A stretch of 5,154 bases of DNA from Flavobacteriales bacterium (GTDB taxonomy: Bacteria; Bacteroidota; Bacteroidia; Flavobacteriales_D; Sanyastnellaceae). The translations under genes were made by a program, and so were the position numbers. Within the stretch, counting starts at the first letter, position 1. Each line of letters starts with the position of its first letter. Of this stretch, positions 1-5,154 are shown piece after piece. The DNA is taken from NCBI GenBank assembly GCA_947457325.1, contig CANGVU010000125.1, forward strand, positions 1-5,154, read 5' to 3'. The notes under the pieces are model-generated. The model was given only the letters and a program-made list of their open reading frames with translations, was not told the origin of the DNA and did not search any database.

Positions 1-9
1 CCATTTGAG

Positions 10-465
10 ATGATTGTTTACACGGTAAGGTCATTGAATCATGTAGAGCCTCTGACAGCATCTGGATATCCGGGGCGTTGGAACAAGTCTGATCAATTTG
101 TCATTTACGCTGCTGAATCAAGATCTTTGGCTTCATTGGAATGGTTGGTTAACCGTGGTGGGCGAATTTTATCTTTGGATTTTGTTCTGTTAGCATTAAA
201 ATTAAAGATCGAAGTGAATCATGTTAAATTATTGAATGATAATTTATTAATGAAAAATTGGAGATCGCTTGGGGCGTATTCGAGTTTGCAGGAACTGGGT
301 AGCCAATGGTACAAGGAGGAAACATACAAAGTTCTATCTGTACCAAGCGCATTGGTCCCGGAGGAGCGGAACTTGGTCATACATCAAGGGTTGGGAACAC
401 GGAATGATTTCATTGAGGTATTGGATGTCCAACCAGTTGAATGGCTTTCTCGTTTACAATGGTAA
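10..465 (+). CDS. RES-domain protein, probable NAD+-degrading toxin of a type II toxin-antitoxin pair
   Basis: This 151-residue protein has the expected full length for a RES-domain toxin. Known members (MbcT, ResP) destroy cellular NAD+ by phosphorolysis or hydrolysis and are neutralised by a Xre/MbcA-type antitoxin encoded just upstream. Visible family marks are GRWN with Arg23, Tyr33 in the VIYAAES strand, the SLASLE helix with Glu44, and VPSALVPEE with Ser113; Arg, Glu and Ser are the residues that name the family. Three positions differ from the pattern I remember: Thr5 where VYR is usual, Asn48 where a His usually ends the LE-helix motif, and His125-Gln126 where Asn-Pro is usual. The ATG at 10 gives the family's normal MIVY-type N-terminus. 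The gene ends in tandem TAA stops (463-468). The antitoxin is not in the window; a TGA at 6-8, one base before this ATG, could be its stop. The family call is firm; toxic activity is inferred. Confidence 0.88.
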   Translation: MIVYTVRSLNHVEPLTASGYPGRWNKSDQFVIYAAESRSLASLEWLVNRGGRILSLDFVLLALKLKIEVNHVKLLNDNLLMKNWRSLGAYSSLQELGSQWYKEETYKVLSVPSALVPEERNLVIHQGLGTRNDFIEVLDVQPVEWLSRLQW

Positions 466-556
466 TAATCCACTTTTGAATCATAATTTATATTATGTAA
501 AGTTGTAATTTCGCGTATAAACTACTCTTGTTCAATATGTTCCGATATTGGCAAAT

Positions 557-586
557 AAAAAAAGCCGCCCCTTCTGGGACGGCTTT
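557..586 (-). terminator. Rho-independent terminator after the gyrA-TPR unit
   Basis: Read on the minus strand, AAAGCCG pairs with CGGCTTT (580-586 with 561-567). One C/A mismatch follows (568/579), then three more G-C pairs close a TTCT loop (572-575). Seven T residues (complement of A557-A563) overlap and follow the stem. The hairpin starts 21 bases after the TPR gene stop. On the plus strand it is followed only by TTTAACTTTT, so it may also stop RES transcription weakly, as convergent genes often share one terminator. Confidence 0.85.
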
Positions 587-607
587 AACTTTTGAATAAA
601 TAACTGA

Positions 608-1723
608 TTACTTGTACAGGTTCGACTTTTCACGATCTCCACCTTTTAAATAAGTCTCTTTCAAAGCTTGTTTTAACTGGGTGTCATTTGAATCTTGTTT
701 GTAACAAATCTCAAAATAATTGGCCGCTTTCAAATACATTGGCTTCAATTCTGCCTTGCATGCATCAAACTTGGCTGTTTCTCTCGGAGGAATTCCATCA
801 CAAACTTTTCCTTTCTCTTGTGCCTGATTGTAATACAATGCGCCGATGTTGTAGGCTGCATCGAAATAATCTGCCTTGATGCTCAAAGCGTTCAAATATG
901 CTTTTTCTGCTTCAATGGTATTGTTTTCCTTTTCGTAAGTCACACCCAAAACGAACCAAACACTTTCATTTTTAGGATCTGACTCTGTCAAAGCTTTTAA
1001 AACTCCTTGTGCCTTTGCATAATCCTTGTCATCAATGTAAATGTTCACTTCAGAGCGAAGGAATTCTGCATCTTTTGGATATTGTTGTCTGGCTTGAGTT
1101 AGAATTTCAATAGCCTCAGCTTTCTTGCCTTGAGCAATATAGATATCACTGATACCCAAATAAGAATCTCTTACATTGTATTTGTATCCGATACACTTTT
1201 TGTAGTTCGCGATGGCATCATCCGTTCTTCCAGCTTTGTGATAACAGAAAGCTGAATTGAAAATGAATACTGTATCAATCACTCCCAAAACGCCAGAAAT
1301 TTCAACGATGCTTTTGAATTGGTCTCCTGCAGCGCTAAGATTATTTGATTTATAGGATTTCTCAGCATTCTGACCCATTACGGCCTTCAACATGTCCAAT
1401 TCTGTGGCTACTTCTTTGATATAATCTTTGCGCTTATCAATTTCGAAATACTTGGAAAATGCAGCTAAAGAACTAGTCAAGGCATCAGGATACTTGGCGA
1501 ATAAAACGGAATCTTTAACCAAATTGGCGTAGATGTTACCACGATATCTCCAATATTTCTCTTTTTCAGTAGCTTTGGGATCGGTCATGGCCTCGTCAAT
1601 GTATTGCTTGGCGTCTTCAAATTTACCTTCCTTATTGGCGTTGTAGGCGCTGGTTACTTTGGGTTGTGCCTGGGCCATCCATCCTGTTGCCATTATCAAG
1701 GCAACCATAATTGCTTTTCTCAT
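608..1723 (-). CDS. Exported tetratricopeptide-repeat protein
   Basis: This 371-residue protein is probably periplasmic or envelope-associated. Residues 1-19 form a signal peptide: Arg2-Lys3, a hydrophobic stretch, then AQA before Gln20 as the likely signal peptidase I site. Helical TPR-like units follow at about 22-45, 115-140, 152-180, 185-214, 218-248, 252-284 and 286-345, with signatures such as AFCYHKAGRTDDAIANYKKCI and VWFVLGVTYEKENNTIEAEKAYLNAL. The last unit is split by an insert (about 301-327) carrying Cys308 and Cys322. TPR arrays bind proteins; no catalytic domain is seen and the partner is unknown. An in-frame TTG at 1744 would add seven residues, but the ATG at 1723 is preferred because it starts a textbook signal peptide and follows an A-rich stretch (AAAAGAAT). 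It lies 79 bp after gyrA with no terminator between, so it is probably co-transcribed. From memory, a TPR gene next to gyrA recurs in Bacteroidota. Confidence 0.9.
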   Translation of the reverse strand: MRKAIMVALIMATGWMAQAQPKVTSAYNANKEGKFEDAKQYIDEAMTDPKATEKEKYWRYRGNIYANLVKDSVLFAKYPDALTSSLAAFSKYFEIDKRKDYIKEVATELDMLKAVMGQNAEKSYKSNNLSAAGDQFKSIVEISGVLGVIDTVFIFNSAFCYHKAGRTDDAIANYKKCIGYKYNVRDSYLGISDIYIAQGKKAEAIEILTQARQQYPKDAEFLRSEVNIYIDDKDYAKAQGVLKALTESDPKNESVWFVLGVTYEKENNTIEAEKAYLNALSIKADYFDAAYNIGALYYNQAQEKGKVCDGIPPRETAKFDACKAELKPMYLKAANYFEICYKQDSNDTQLKQALKETYLKGGDREKSNLYK

Positions 1724-1802
1724 ATTCTTTTGATTTGGTTTCAATGTTTCAATCTTCTTGCCATTTTTATTCTTGATGCAATTGATTGAACGTTTTCACA
1801 AA
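1724..1802 (-). other. Short gyrA-TPR intergenic spacer, no terminator seen
   Basis: I see no GC-rich hairpin with a T-run and no match to TAnnTTTG at a sensible distance. The closest string, TAATTTG just after the gyrA stop, lacks one spacer base. The stretch therefore looks like an untranslated spacer within one leftward transcript, though a weak internal promoter cannot be excluded. Confidence 0.5.
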
Positions 1803-4346
1803 TTAATCTTGATTTTCTTCGGTATTGTTTTCTTCAGTGGTTTCTGGTTCATTGGCAGCAATGCTTCCGTCTTCTTCCATCACAATATCAGATGATCTTT
1901 CATCATCCTCATCGTCTTTGATGACAGCAGTCACCGCAGCAATGGCGTCGTTTCCGCGCAAACTGATTAATCTAACCCCTTGTGTGGCGCGCCCCATAAC
2001 CCTCAAGTCTTCTACTTTTAGGCGGATGGTGATTCCTGAACGGTTGATGATCATGAAGTCCAATTCATCATCCACGGAAAGAATGGCAATAAGGTTTCCG
2101 GTCTTTTCCGTAATGTTGATGGTCTTGACTCCTTTTCCGCCTCTGTTGGTGATGCGGTAATCTTCCAATGCAGATCGCTTTCCATATCCTTTGTCGGAAA
2201 TAACCAAAATGTCTCGGTCAGGATTGTCAACGCACACCATTCCGATTACTTCATCTTTCTCGCTTCCCAAAGTCACGGCCTTCACCCCTTGTGCAGTTCT
2301 TCCGACAGCACGAACGGTCTTCTCATTGAAACGAATGGCTTTTCCTTCTGATGTACCCATCAAAATTTCACATTCACCATTGGTCAATTTGGCTTCCAAT
2401 AACTCATCCCCATCTACAATGGTGATGGCATTGATACCAGAAGAGCGAGGTCTTGAGTACGCTTCAAGCAATGTCTTTTTGATCAACCCTTGTTTGGTGC
2501 AAAGGATAACGAAGTTCTTGCTGACATACTCTTCGTTCATCAAATCCTTTGTCGGGATGTAAGCCAAAACAGTATCGTCTTGTTCAATTTGAAGCAAGTT
2601 TTGAATGGCCCTTCCTTTTGATGTTTTGCTTCCTTCTGGGATTTCAAACACGCGCATCCAGAAGCAACGTCCTTTTTTGGTGAAGATCAACAACCAATCG
2701 TGGTTGGTGGCTGTGAAAATATCTTTAACAAAATCTTCTTGTCTTGCAGAAGTTCCTTTTGATCCTACTCCACCTCTGGCTTGTGTTCTGTATTCAGCTA
2801 GGTTTGTTCTCTTGATGTATCCGGCATGGGTAATGGTCACAACCATGGCCTCGTCTGGAATCATGTCTTCAATACTCAAATCTGCTGAGGAGAATTCAAT
2901 CACTGATCTTCTCTCATCGCCGAACTTTTCTTTCAAATAGAACAACTCATCTTTGATGATGCCCATTCTCAACTCCTCACTAGCCAAAATTTCTTTCAAC
3001 TTTTTGATCAAGGCCATCAACTCATCGTATTCGGCTTTGATCTTATCTCTTTCCAAACCGGTCAAACGTTGCAAACGCATGTCCAAAATGGCTCTTGATT
3101 GAATCTCACTCAAACCAAAATTGGCCATCAATCCATCACGCGCCTCATCAGGAGTTTGCGAAGCCCTAATCAATTTGATGACAGCATCGATGTTATCCAA
3201 TGCAATCAAATATCCTTCTAAGATATGAGCACGCTCTTCGGCTTTGCGCAACTCATACTTGGTACGTCTTGTAACCACCTCGTGGCGGTGCTCAACGTAC
3301 AATGAAATCATGTCTTTTAATCCCAAGGCCTCTGGTCTTCCCTTCACCAACGCAATGTTGTTGATAGAGAAAGATGTTTGCAATGAGGTATACTTGTAAA
3401 GATTGTTCAATACCACATTGGTGATGGCGTCTCTTTTGATTTCATAAACCACACGAACCCCATTTCTATCTGACTCGTCACGGATTTCTGAAATCCCTTC
3501 GATCTTTCCTTCTTGAACCAATTCCCAAGTGCGCTTGATCATATCCGCCTTGTTCACTTGATAAGGGATTTGATCCACAATGATGCACTCACGATTGTCC
3601 ACTTCCTCCACACGAGCGCGGGCTCTGAGCACTACCCTTCCGCGGCCTGTGTGATAGGCGGTTTTGATACCATCCACACCATGAATCACACCTCCTGTTG
3701 GAAAATCTGGAGCTTTTACAAACTCCATCAATTCATCGACAGTAATAGCATTGTTGTTGATGTAAGCAATGGTTGCATCGCAAACTTCTGTGAGATTATG
3801 TGGGGCCATGTTGGTGGCCATACCTACAGCAATACCCGATGCTCCATTGATAAGAAGATTCGGGATTTTTGCTGGCATGACCGTAGGCTCTTGCAAGCTA
3901 TCATCAAAGTTGGGTTGAAAATCAACCGTTTCTTTGTCCAGGTCTTCCAATAATTCTTCTGCAATTTTTCTCAAACGCGCCTCAGTGTAACGCATGGCAG
4001 CGGCGTTGTCACCGTCCATGCTACCAAAGTTACCTTGTCCATCCACCAAAGGATAACGCAAACTCCAATCCTGGGCCATGCGCACCATGGTATCATAGAC
4101 AGAGCTGTCACCGTGCGGATGGTATTTACCCAAAACTTCCCCGACGATACGAGCCGATTTTTTATATGGTCTATTGCTCAATACGCCCAAGTCCAACATC
4201 CCGTACAACACCCTGCGGTGAACAGGTTTAAGACCATCACGAACATCCGGAAGTGCCCTACCAACGATCACCGACATCGAGTAATCGATGTAGGCTGATT
4301 TCATTTCCTCTTCAATATTAATCCGGACAATTTTTTCGCCTTCCAT
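1803..4346 (-). CDS. gyrA: DNA gyrase subunit A
   Basis: GyrA is the DNA cleavage-rejoining and wrapping subunit of gyrase (A2B2), which introduces negative supercoils using ATP bound by GyrB. The winged-helix region holds [18 protein letters not shown] (75-92) and [11 protein letters not shown], with the Arg119-Tyr120 dyad whose Tyr forms the covalent DNA link. Ile172 in [13 protein letters not shown] matches the DNA-intercalating Ile174 of E. coli. A coiled-coil arm and C-gate follow, with [20 protein letters not shown] at 413-432. Six beta-pinwheel blades can be counted (about 501-540, 551-590, 612-645, 659-694, 712-746, 763-797), which favours GyrA over ParC. The GyrA-box position in blade 1 reads QARGGVG (522-528); a closer NRGGKG (734-739) is in blade 5. 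The tail from 811 has 17 Asp/Glu in 37 residues. The quinolone positions are the sensitive-type Ser81 and Asp85 (E. coli 83 and 87). An in-frame TGA six bases upstream fixes the ATG start, which follows an A/T-rich leader without a Shine-Dalgarno sequence. Confidence 0.98.
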   Translation of the reverse strand: MEGEKIVRINIEEEMKSAYIDYSMSVIVGRALPDVRDGLKPVHRRVLYGMLDLGVLSNRPYKKSARIVGEVLGKYHPHGDSSVYDTMVRMAQDWSLRYPLVDGQGNFGSMDGDNAAAMRYTEARLRKIAEELLEDLDKETVDFQPNFDDSLQEPTVMPAKIPNLLINGASGIAVGMATNMAPHNLTEVCDATIAYINNNAITVDELMEFVKAPDFPTGGVIHGVDGIKTAYHTGRGRVVLRARARVEEVDNRECIIVDQIPYQVNKADMIKRTWELVQEGKIEGISEIRDESDRNGVRVVYEIKRDAITNVVLNNLYKYTSLQTSFSINNIALVKGRPEALGLKDMISLYVEHRHEVVTRRTKYELRKAEERAHILEGYLIALDNIDAVIKLIRASQTPDEARDGLMANFGLSEIQSRAILDMRLQRLTGLERDKIKAEYDELMALIKKLKEILASEELRMGIIKDELFYLKEKFGDERRSVIEFSSADLSIEDMIPDEAMVVTITHAGYIKRTNLAEYRTQARGGVGSKGTSARQEDFVKDIFTATNHDWLLIFTKKGRCFWMRVFEIPEGSKTSKGRAIQNLLQIEQDDTVLAYIPTKDLMNEEYVSKNFVILCTKQGLIKKTLLEAYSRPRSSGINAITIVDGDELLEAKLTNGECEILMGTSEGKAIRFNEKTVRAVGRTAQGVKAVTLGSEKDEVIGMVCVDNPDRDILVISDKGYGKRSALEDYRITNRGGKGVKTINITEKTGNLIAILSVDDELDFMIINRSGITIRLKVEDLRVMGRATQGVRLISLRGNDAIAAVTAVIKDDEDDERSSDIVMEEDGSIAANEPETTEENNTEENQD

Positions 4347-4370
4347 AATTCAATTTTTTTATTTCAAAAC

Positions 4371-4384
4371 ACCACTTGTGTGGT
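4371..4384 (-). repeat. Short hairpin ACCAC-N4-GTGGT in the gyrA leader side
   Basis: ACCAC (4371-4375) and GTGGT (4380-4384) are exact reverse complements around a four-base centre, 25 bp before the gyrA start. If transcribed this would be a five-pair hairpin. It shares bases 4382-4384 with the larger inverted repeat beside it, so the two cannot form together. No T-run follows, so it is not a terminator. Function is unknown. Confidence 0.4.
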
Positions 4385-4431
4385 AGCGTGCGAATTTAAT
4401 CAAAGCCTTATGAATATTGGGTTTCGCTACC
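4382..4431. repeat. Inverted repeat GGTAGCG / CGCTACC upstream of gyrA
   Basis: GGTAGCG (4382-4388) and CGCTACC (4425-4431) are perfect 7-bp reverse complements separated by 36 bp. They are among the few GC-rich blocks in an AT-rich region. The spacing suits either a two-site operator, with half-sites about four helical turns apart centre to centre, or the base of a long hairpin in a gyrA leader RNA. Seven matching bases could also be chance. Confidence 0.4.
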
Positions 4432-4439
4432 CCCTACAT

Positions 4440-4448
4440 TTATTCACA
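4440..4448 (+). promoter_or_regulatory. DnaA-box match TTATTCACA
   Basis: The nine bases match the TTATNCACA consensus bound by the replication initiator DnaA. The site faces a second, perfect box on the other strand 14 bp away. ATTCACA is immediately repeated at 4448-4454, giving a weaker third match. Binding is inferred from sequence only. Confidence 0.5.
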
Positions 4449-4469
4449 TTCACACAAAAAAGTGTGGAT
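4448..4469. repeat. Inverted repeat ATTCACAC-A6-GTGTGGAT
   Basis: The arms 4448-4455 and 4462-4469 pair over eight positions, with one G-T pair, around a run of six A residues. It overlaps the right-hand DnaA box. It could be part of a protein-binding site or a hairpin; the A-tract core suggests local DNA curvature. Confidence 0.5.
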
Positions 4470-4471
4470 AA
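4463..4471 (-). promoter_or_regulatory. Perfect DnaA box TTATCCACA
   Basis: The plus strand reads TGTGGATAA, so the minus strand carries the strongest consensus DnaA box, TTATCCACA. A given 9-mer on either strand is expected about 0.04 times in a random 5154-bp window, and far less in this 196-bp gap. The paired inverted box at 4440-4448 strengthens the call. It could tie gyrA or clpC transcription to DnaA, or be a titration site. Confidence 0.6.
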
Positions 4472-4488
4472 TTAATGTTAACCCATCA

Positions 4489-4517
4489 TTGTTTTGGGAT
4501 TATCCCGAATAAATTTG
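4489..4517 (+). promoter_or_regulatory. Candidate clpC promoter, Bacteroidota type
   Basis: TAAATTTG (4510-4517) is an exact match to the Bacteroidota -7 element TAnnTTTG. TTG at 4489-4491 lies 18 bp upstream and fits the -33 element. Transcription would begin near 4522-4525, giving a leader of about 20 bases before the clpC ATG. The spacer is occupied by a near-palindrome (4493-4509), a natural place for a repressor. Confidence 0.65.
4493..4509. promoter_or_regulatory. 17-bp near-palindrome, possible operator in the clpC promoter
   Basis: TTTGGGAT-T-ATCCCGAA has eight-base arms with a single mismatch (T4495/G4507) around one central base. The inner GGGAT-T-ATCCC is perfect. It sits between the -33 and -7 candidates of the clpC promoter and reaches the -7 element. 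That position is typical of a repressor site, but the protein is unknown and its sequence does not match a regulator site I recognise. Confidence 0.45.
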
Positions 4518-4542
4518 AAGCATTAACTAAAAAGTAGATTGG

Positions 4543-5154
4543 ATGGAGGCTAAATTTTCACCACAAGTAAAAGATGTATTGTCTTTTAGTAGAGAAGAAG
4601 CATTGCGTTTGGGGCACTCTTACATAGGTCCTGAGCATTTGATGTTGGGTATAATCAGAGAAGGAGAGAGTTTGGCGGCCAACCTCATGAAAGGCATGGG
4701 TATTGATATGAATTATTTGCGCAAGCAAATTGAATCTACAATGCGATTGGCGTCTGTGGCCACTGCCAATCAAGGATTGCAGACGGTGCCATTAACAACA
4801 CAAGCAGAGAGGATTTTGAAGTTGACCTACTTAGAGGCCAAAAATTTCAAGGCCAGTTTAGTAGGCACAGAACATTTGTTATTGAGCATTTTAAAAGACC
4901 AGGACAATGCTGCTACGCGCACAATGGTTGGTTTTGGTATAGATTACAAAATGGTGCGCGAGGAATTGATTTCATCTGAAGGATTGGATTCGCCTTCAGA
5001 TACTCCTTTGAATACACCGCGAGCTGAGTTCCCATCAGCGGATGATGATGATGATCAATTCATGGGCAGCAGCAGCGGTTCATCAGCGGCCAAGAAGCCA
5101 GGGGACAACAAAAGCAAGACCCCAGTTTTGGATAATTTCGGAAGAGATTTAACC
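4543..5154 (+). CDS. clpC: ATP-dependent Clp protease ATP-binding subunit ClpC, N-terminal part (runs off the right edge)
   Basis: The 204 visible codons encode the N-terminus of a ClpC-type AAA+ unfoldase, which feeds unfolded substrates to the ClpP peptidase in the cytoplasm. Two Clp-N repeats are clear: FSPQVKDVLSFSREEALRLG with YIGPEHLMLGII (5-38), and TTQAERILKLTYLEAK with LVGTEHLLLSIL (85-117). Glu31 and Glu110 sit in the EHL motifs at the places that bind phosphoarginine in B. subtilis ClpC; whether that applies here is unknown. A linker (about 147-192) is rich in Pro, Ser and Asp, with five Asp in a row (167-171). TPVLDNFGRDLT (193-204) is the usual lead-in to the first AAA+ domain, which lies outside the window with the Walker motifs. 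The ATG at 4543 is fixed by an in-frame TAA at 4528-4530 with no other start between. No upstream Shine-Dalgarno sequence is seen. ClpB or ClpA is less likely given the ClpC-style N-domain and TPVLDNFGRDLT. Confidence 0.95.
   Translation, partial: MEAKFSPQVKDVLSFSREEALRLGHSYIGPEHLMLGIIREGESLAANLMKGMGIDMNYLRKQIESTMRLASVATANQGLQTVPLTTQAERILKLTYLEAKNFKASLVGTEHLLLSILKDQDNAATRTMVGFGIDYKMVREELISSEGLDSPSDTPLNTPRAEFPSADDDDDQFMGSSSGSSAAKKPGDNKSKTPVLDNFGRDLT
5041..5055 (+). repeat. (GAT)5 trinucleotide run in clpC
   Basis: Five exact GAT codons encode Asp167-171 in the linker between the N-domain and the first AAA+ domain. An (AGC)3 run encoding Ser176-178 follows at 5068-5076. Such a run could change length by slippage in steps of one residue without breaking the frame. 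It most likely only marks a flexible linker. Confidence 0.7.

Larger units (their letters stand above)
4347..4542. promoter_or_regulatory. Divergent gyrA-clpC control region
   Basis: These 196 bp separate two divergent starts and hold no credible gene. From the gyrA side they contain an A/T-rich leader (4347-4370), two overlapping inverted repeats (4371-4384; 4382-4431), an inverted pair of DnaA-box matches (4440-4471), and a clpC promoter candidate with a palindrome in its spacer (4489-4517). Both genes must take their promoters from here. The clpC promoter fits the Bacteroidota consensus, whereas no equally good gyrA promoter was found. Confidence 0.8.

Noticed and set aside
482..497. CATAAT-N4-ATTATG hairpin just after the RES gene
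   Set aside because: A six-pair stem with almost no G-C pairs, no following T-run and AT-rich surroundings. It is too weak to call a terminator for RES.
269..508. 79-codon plus-strand frame overlapping the RES gene
   Set aside because: It overlaps most of the RES C-terminal half in another frame, and the RES frame has clear family motifs to its end. The overlap is a shadow, not a frameshift.
3513..3953. 146-codon open frame on the plus strand, the longest of several antisense to gyrA (others at 1825-2160, 2191-2562, 2605-2940, 4035-4298)
   Set aside because: All lie wholly inside the well-supported gyrA frame, show no family resemblance and have His/Ser-rich composition typical of antisense shadows.
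4391..4398. TAAATTCG on the minus strand as the gyrA -7 element
   Set aside because: It is one base off TAnnTTTG, but no TTG lies 17-21 bp upstream of it. I found no better gyrA promoter, so the gyrA start site is left open.
4347..4542. Replication origin (oriC) because of the DnaA boxes
   Set aside because: Only two good boxes are seen, with no clear AT-rich unwinding repeats and no dnaA or other origin-linked genes in view. A regulatory or titration site fits better until skew data are examined.
4545..4549. GGAGG, a strong Shine-Dalgarno-like string at the clpC start
   Set aside because: It overlaps codons 1-2 and no in-frame ATG, GTG or TTG lies 5-12 bases after it. It is simply coding sequence (Met-Glu-Ala).
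4558..4773. 71-codon minus-strand frame upstream of gyrA
   Set aside because: It lies inside the clpC N-domain coding sequence on the opposite strand and resembles nothing I know.
1..5154. tRNA, rRNA, CRISPR array, insertion sequence or riboswitch
   Set aside because: I saw no cloverleaf, no regularly spaced repeats, no transposase or terminal inverted repeats, and no recognisable riboswitch core in the short intergenic gaps.

Overview
The window looks like a chromosomal segment from a member of the Bacteroidota (Flavobacteriia/Cytophagia-like; I cannot name a genus). The support is the style of the GyrA and ClpC proteins, starts preceded by A-rich DNA rather than Shine-Dalgarno sequences, an exact match to the Bacteroidota -7 promoter element (TAnnTTTG) before clpC, and moderate, somewhat AT-rich composition. 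From memory, the order clpC / gyrA / TPR-protein gene recurs in this phylum, but no database was consulted.

Layout from left to right. (1) 10-465 (+): a complete RES-domain protein, probably the NAD+-degrading toxin of a RES/Xre toxin-antitoxin pair whose antitoxin would lie just off the left edge. (2) 466-607: a short convergent intergenic gap with a rho-independent terminator that mainly serves the leftward genes. (3) 608-1723 (-): an exported TPR-repeat protein, annotated here from an internal ATG rather than an upstream TTG. (4) 1803-4346 (-): full-length gyrA, 847 residues, with catalytic Tyr120, a six-bladed C-terminal domain and an acidic tail. (5) 4347-4542: a 196-bp divergent control region between gyrA and clpC that is unusually rich in symmetric sequence. 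(6) 4543-5154 (+): the first 204 codons of clpC, running off the right edge.

GyrA and the TPR protein are probably one leftward transcription unit: they are 79 bp apart with no visible terminator between them, and a terminator follows the second gene. ClpC is transcribed the other way from the shared control region. The RES gene is a separate, accessory-type gene that converges on the housekeeping unit.

The most interesting signal is in the gyrA-clpC control region. Two inverted matches to the DnaA-box consensus TTATNCACA lie 14 bp apart (4440-4471), one of them the perfect TTATCCACA. To their right, a 17-bp near-palindrome fills the spacer of the best clpC promoter candidate. To their left, two mutually exclusive hairpins lie in the gyrA leader/promoter side. 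I did not see an unmistakable new multi-gene system; the genes themselves are recognisable families.
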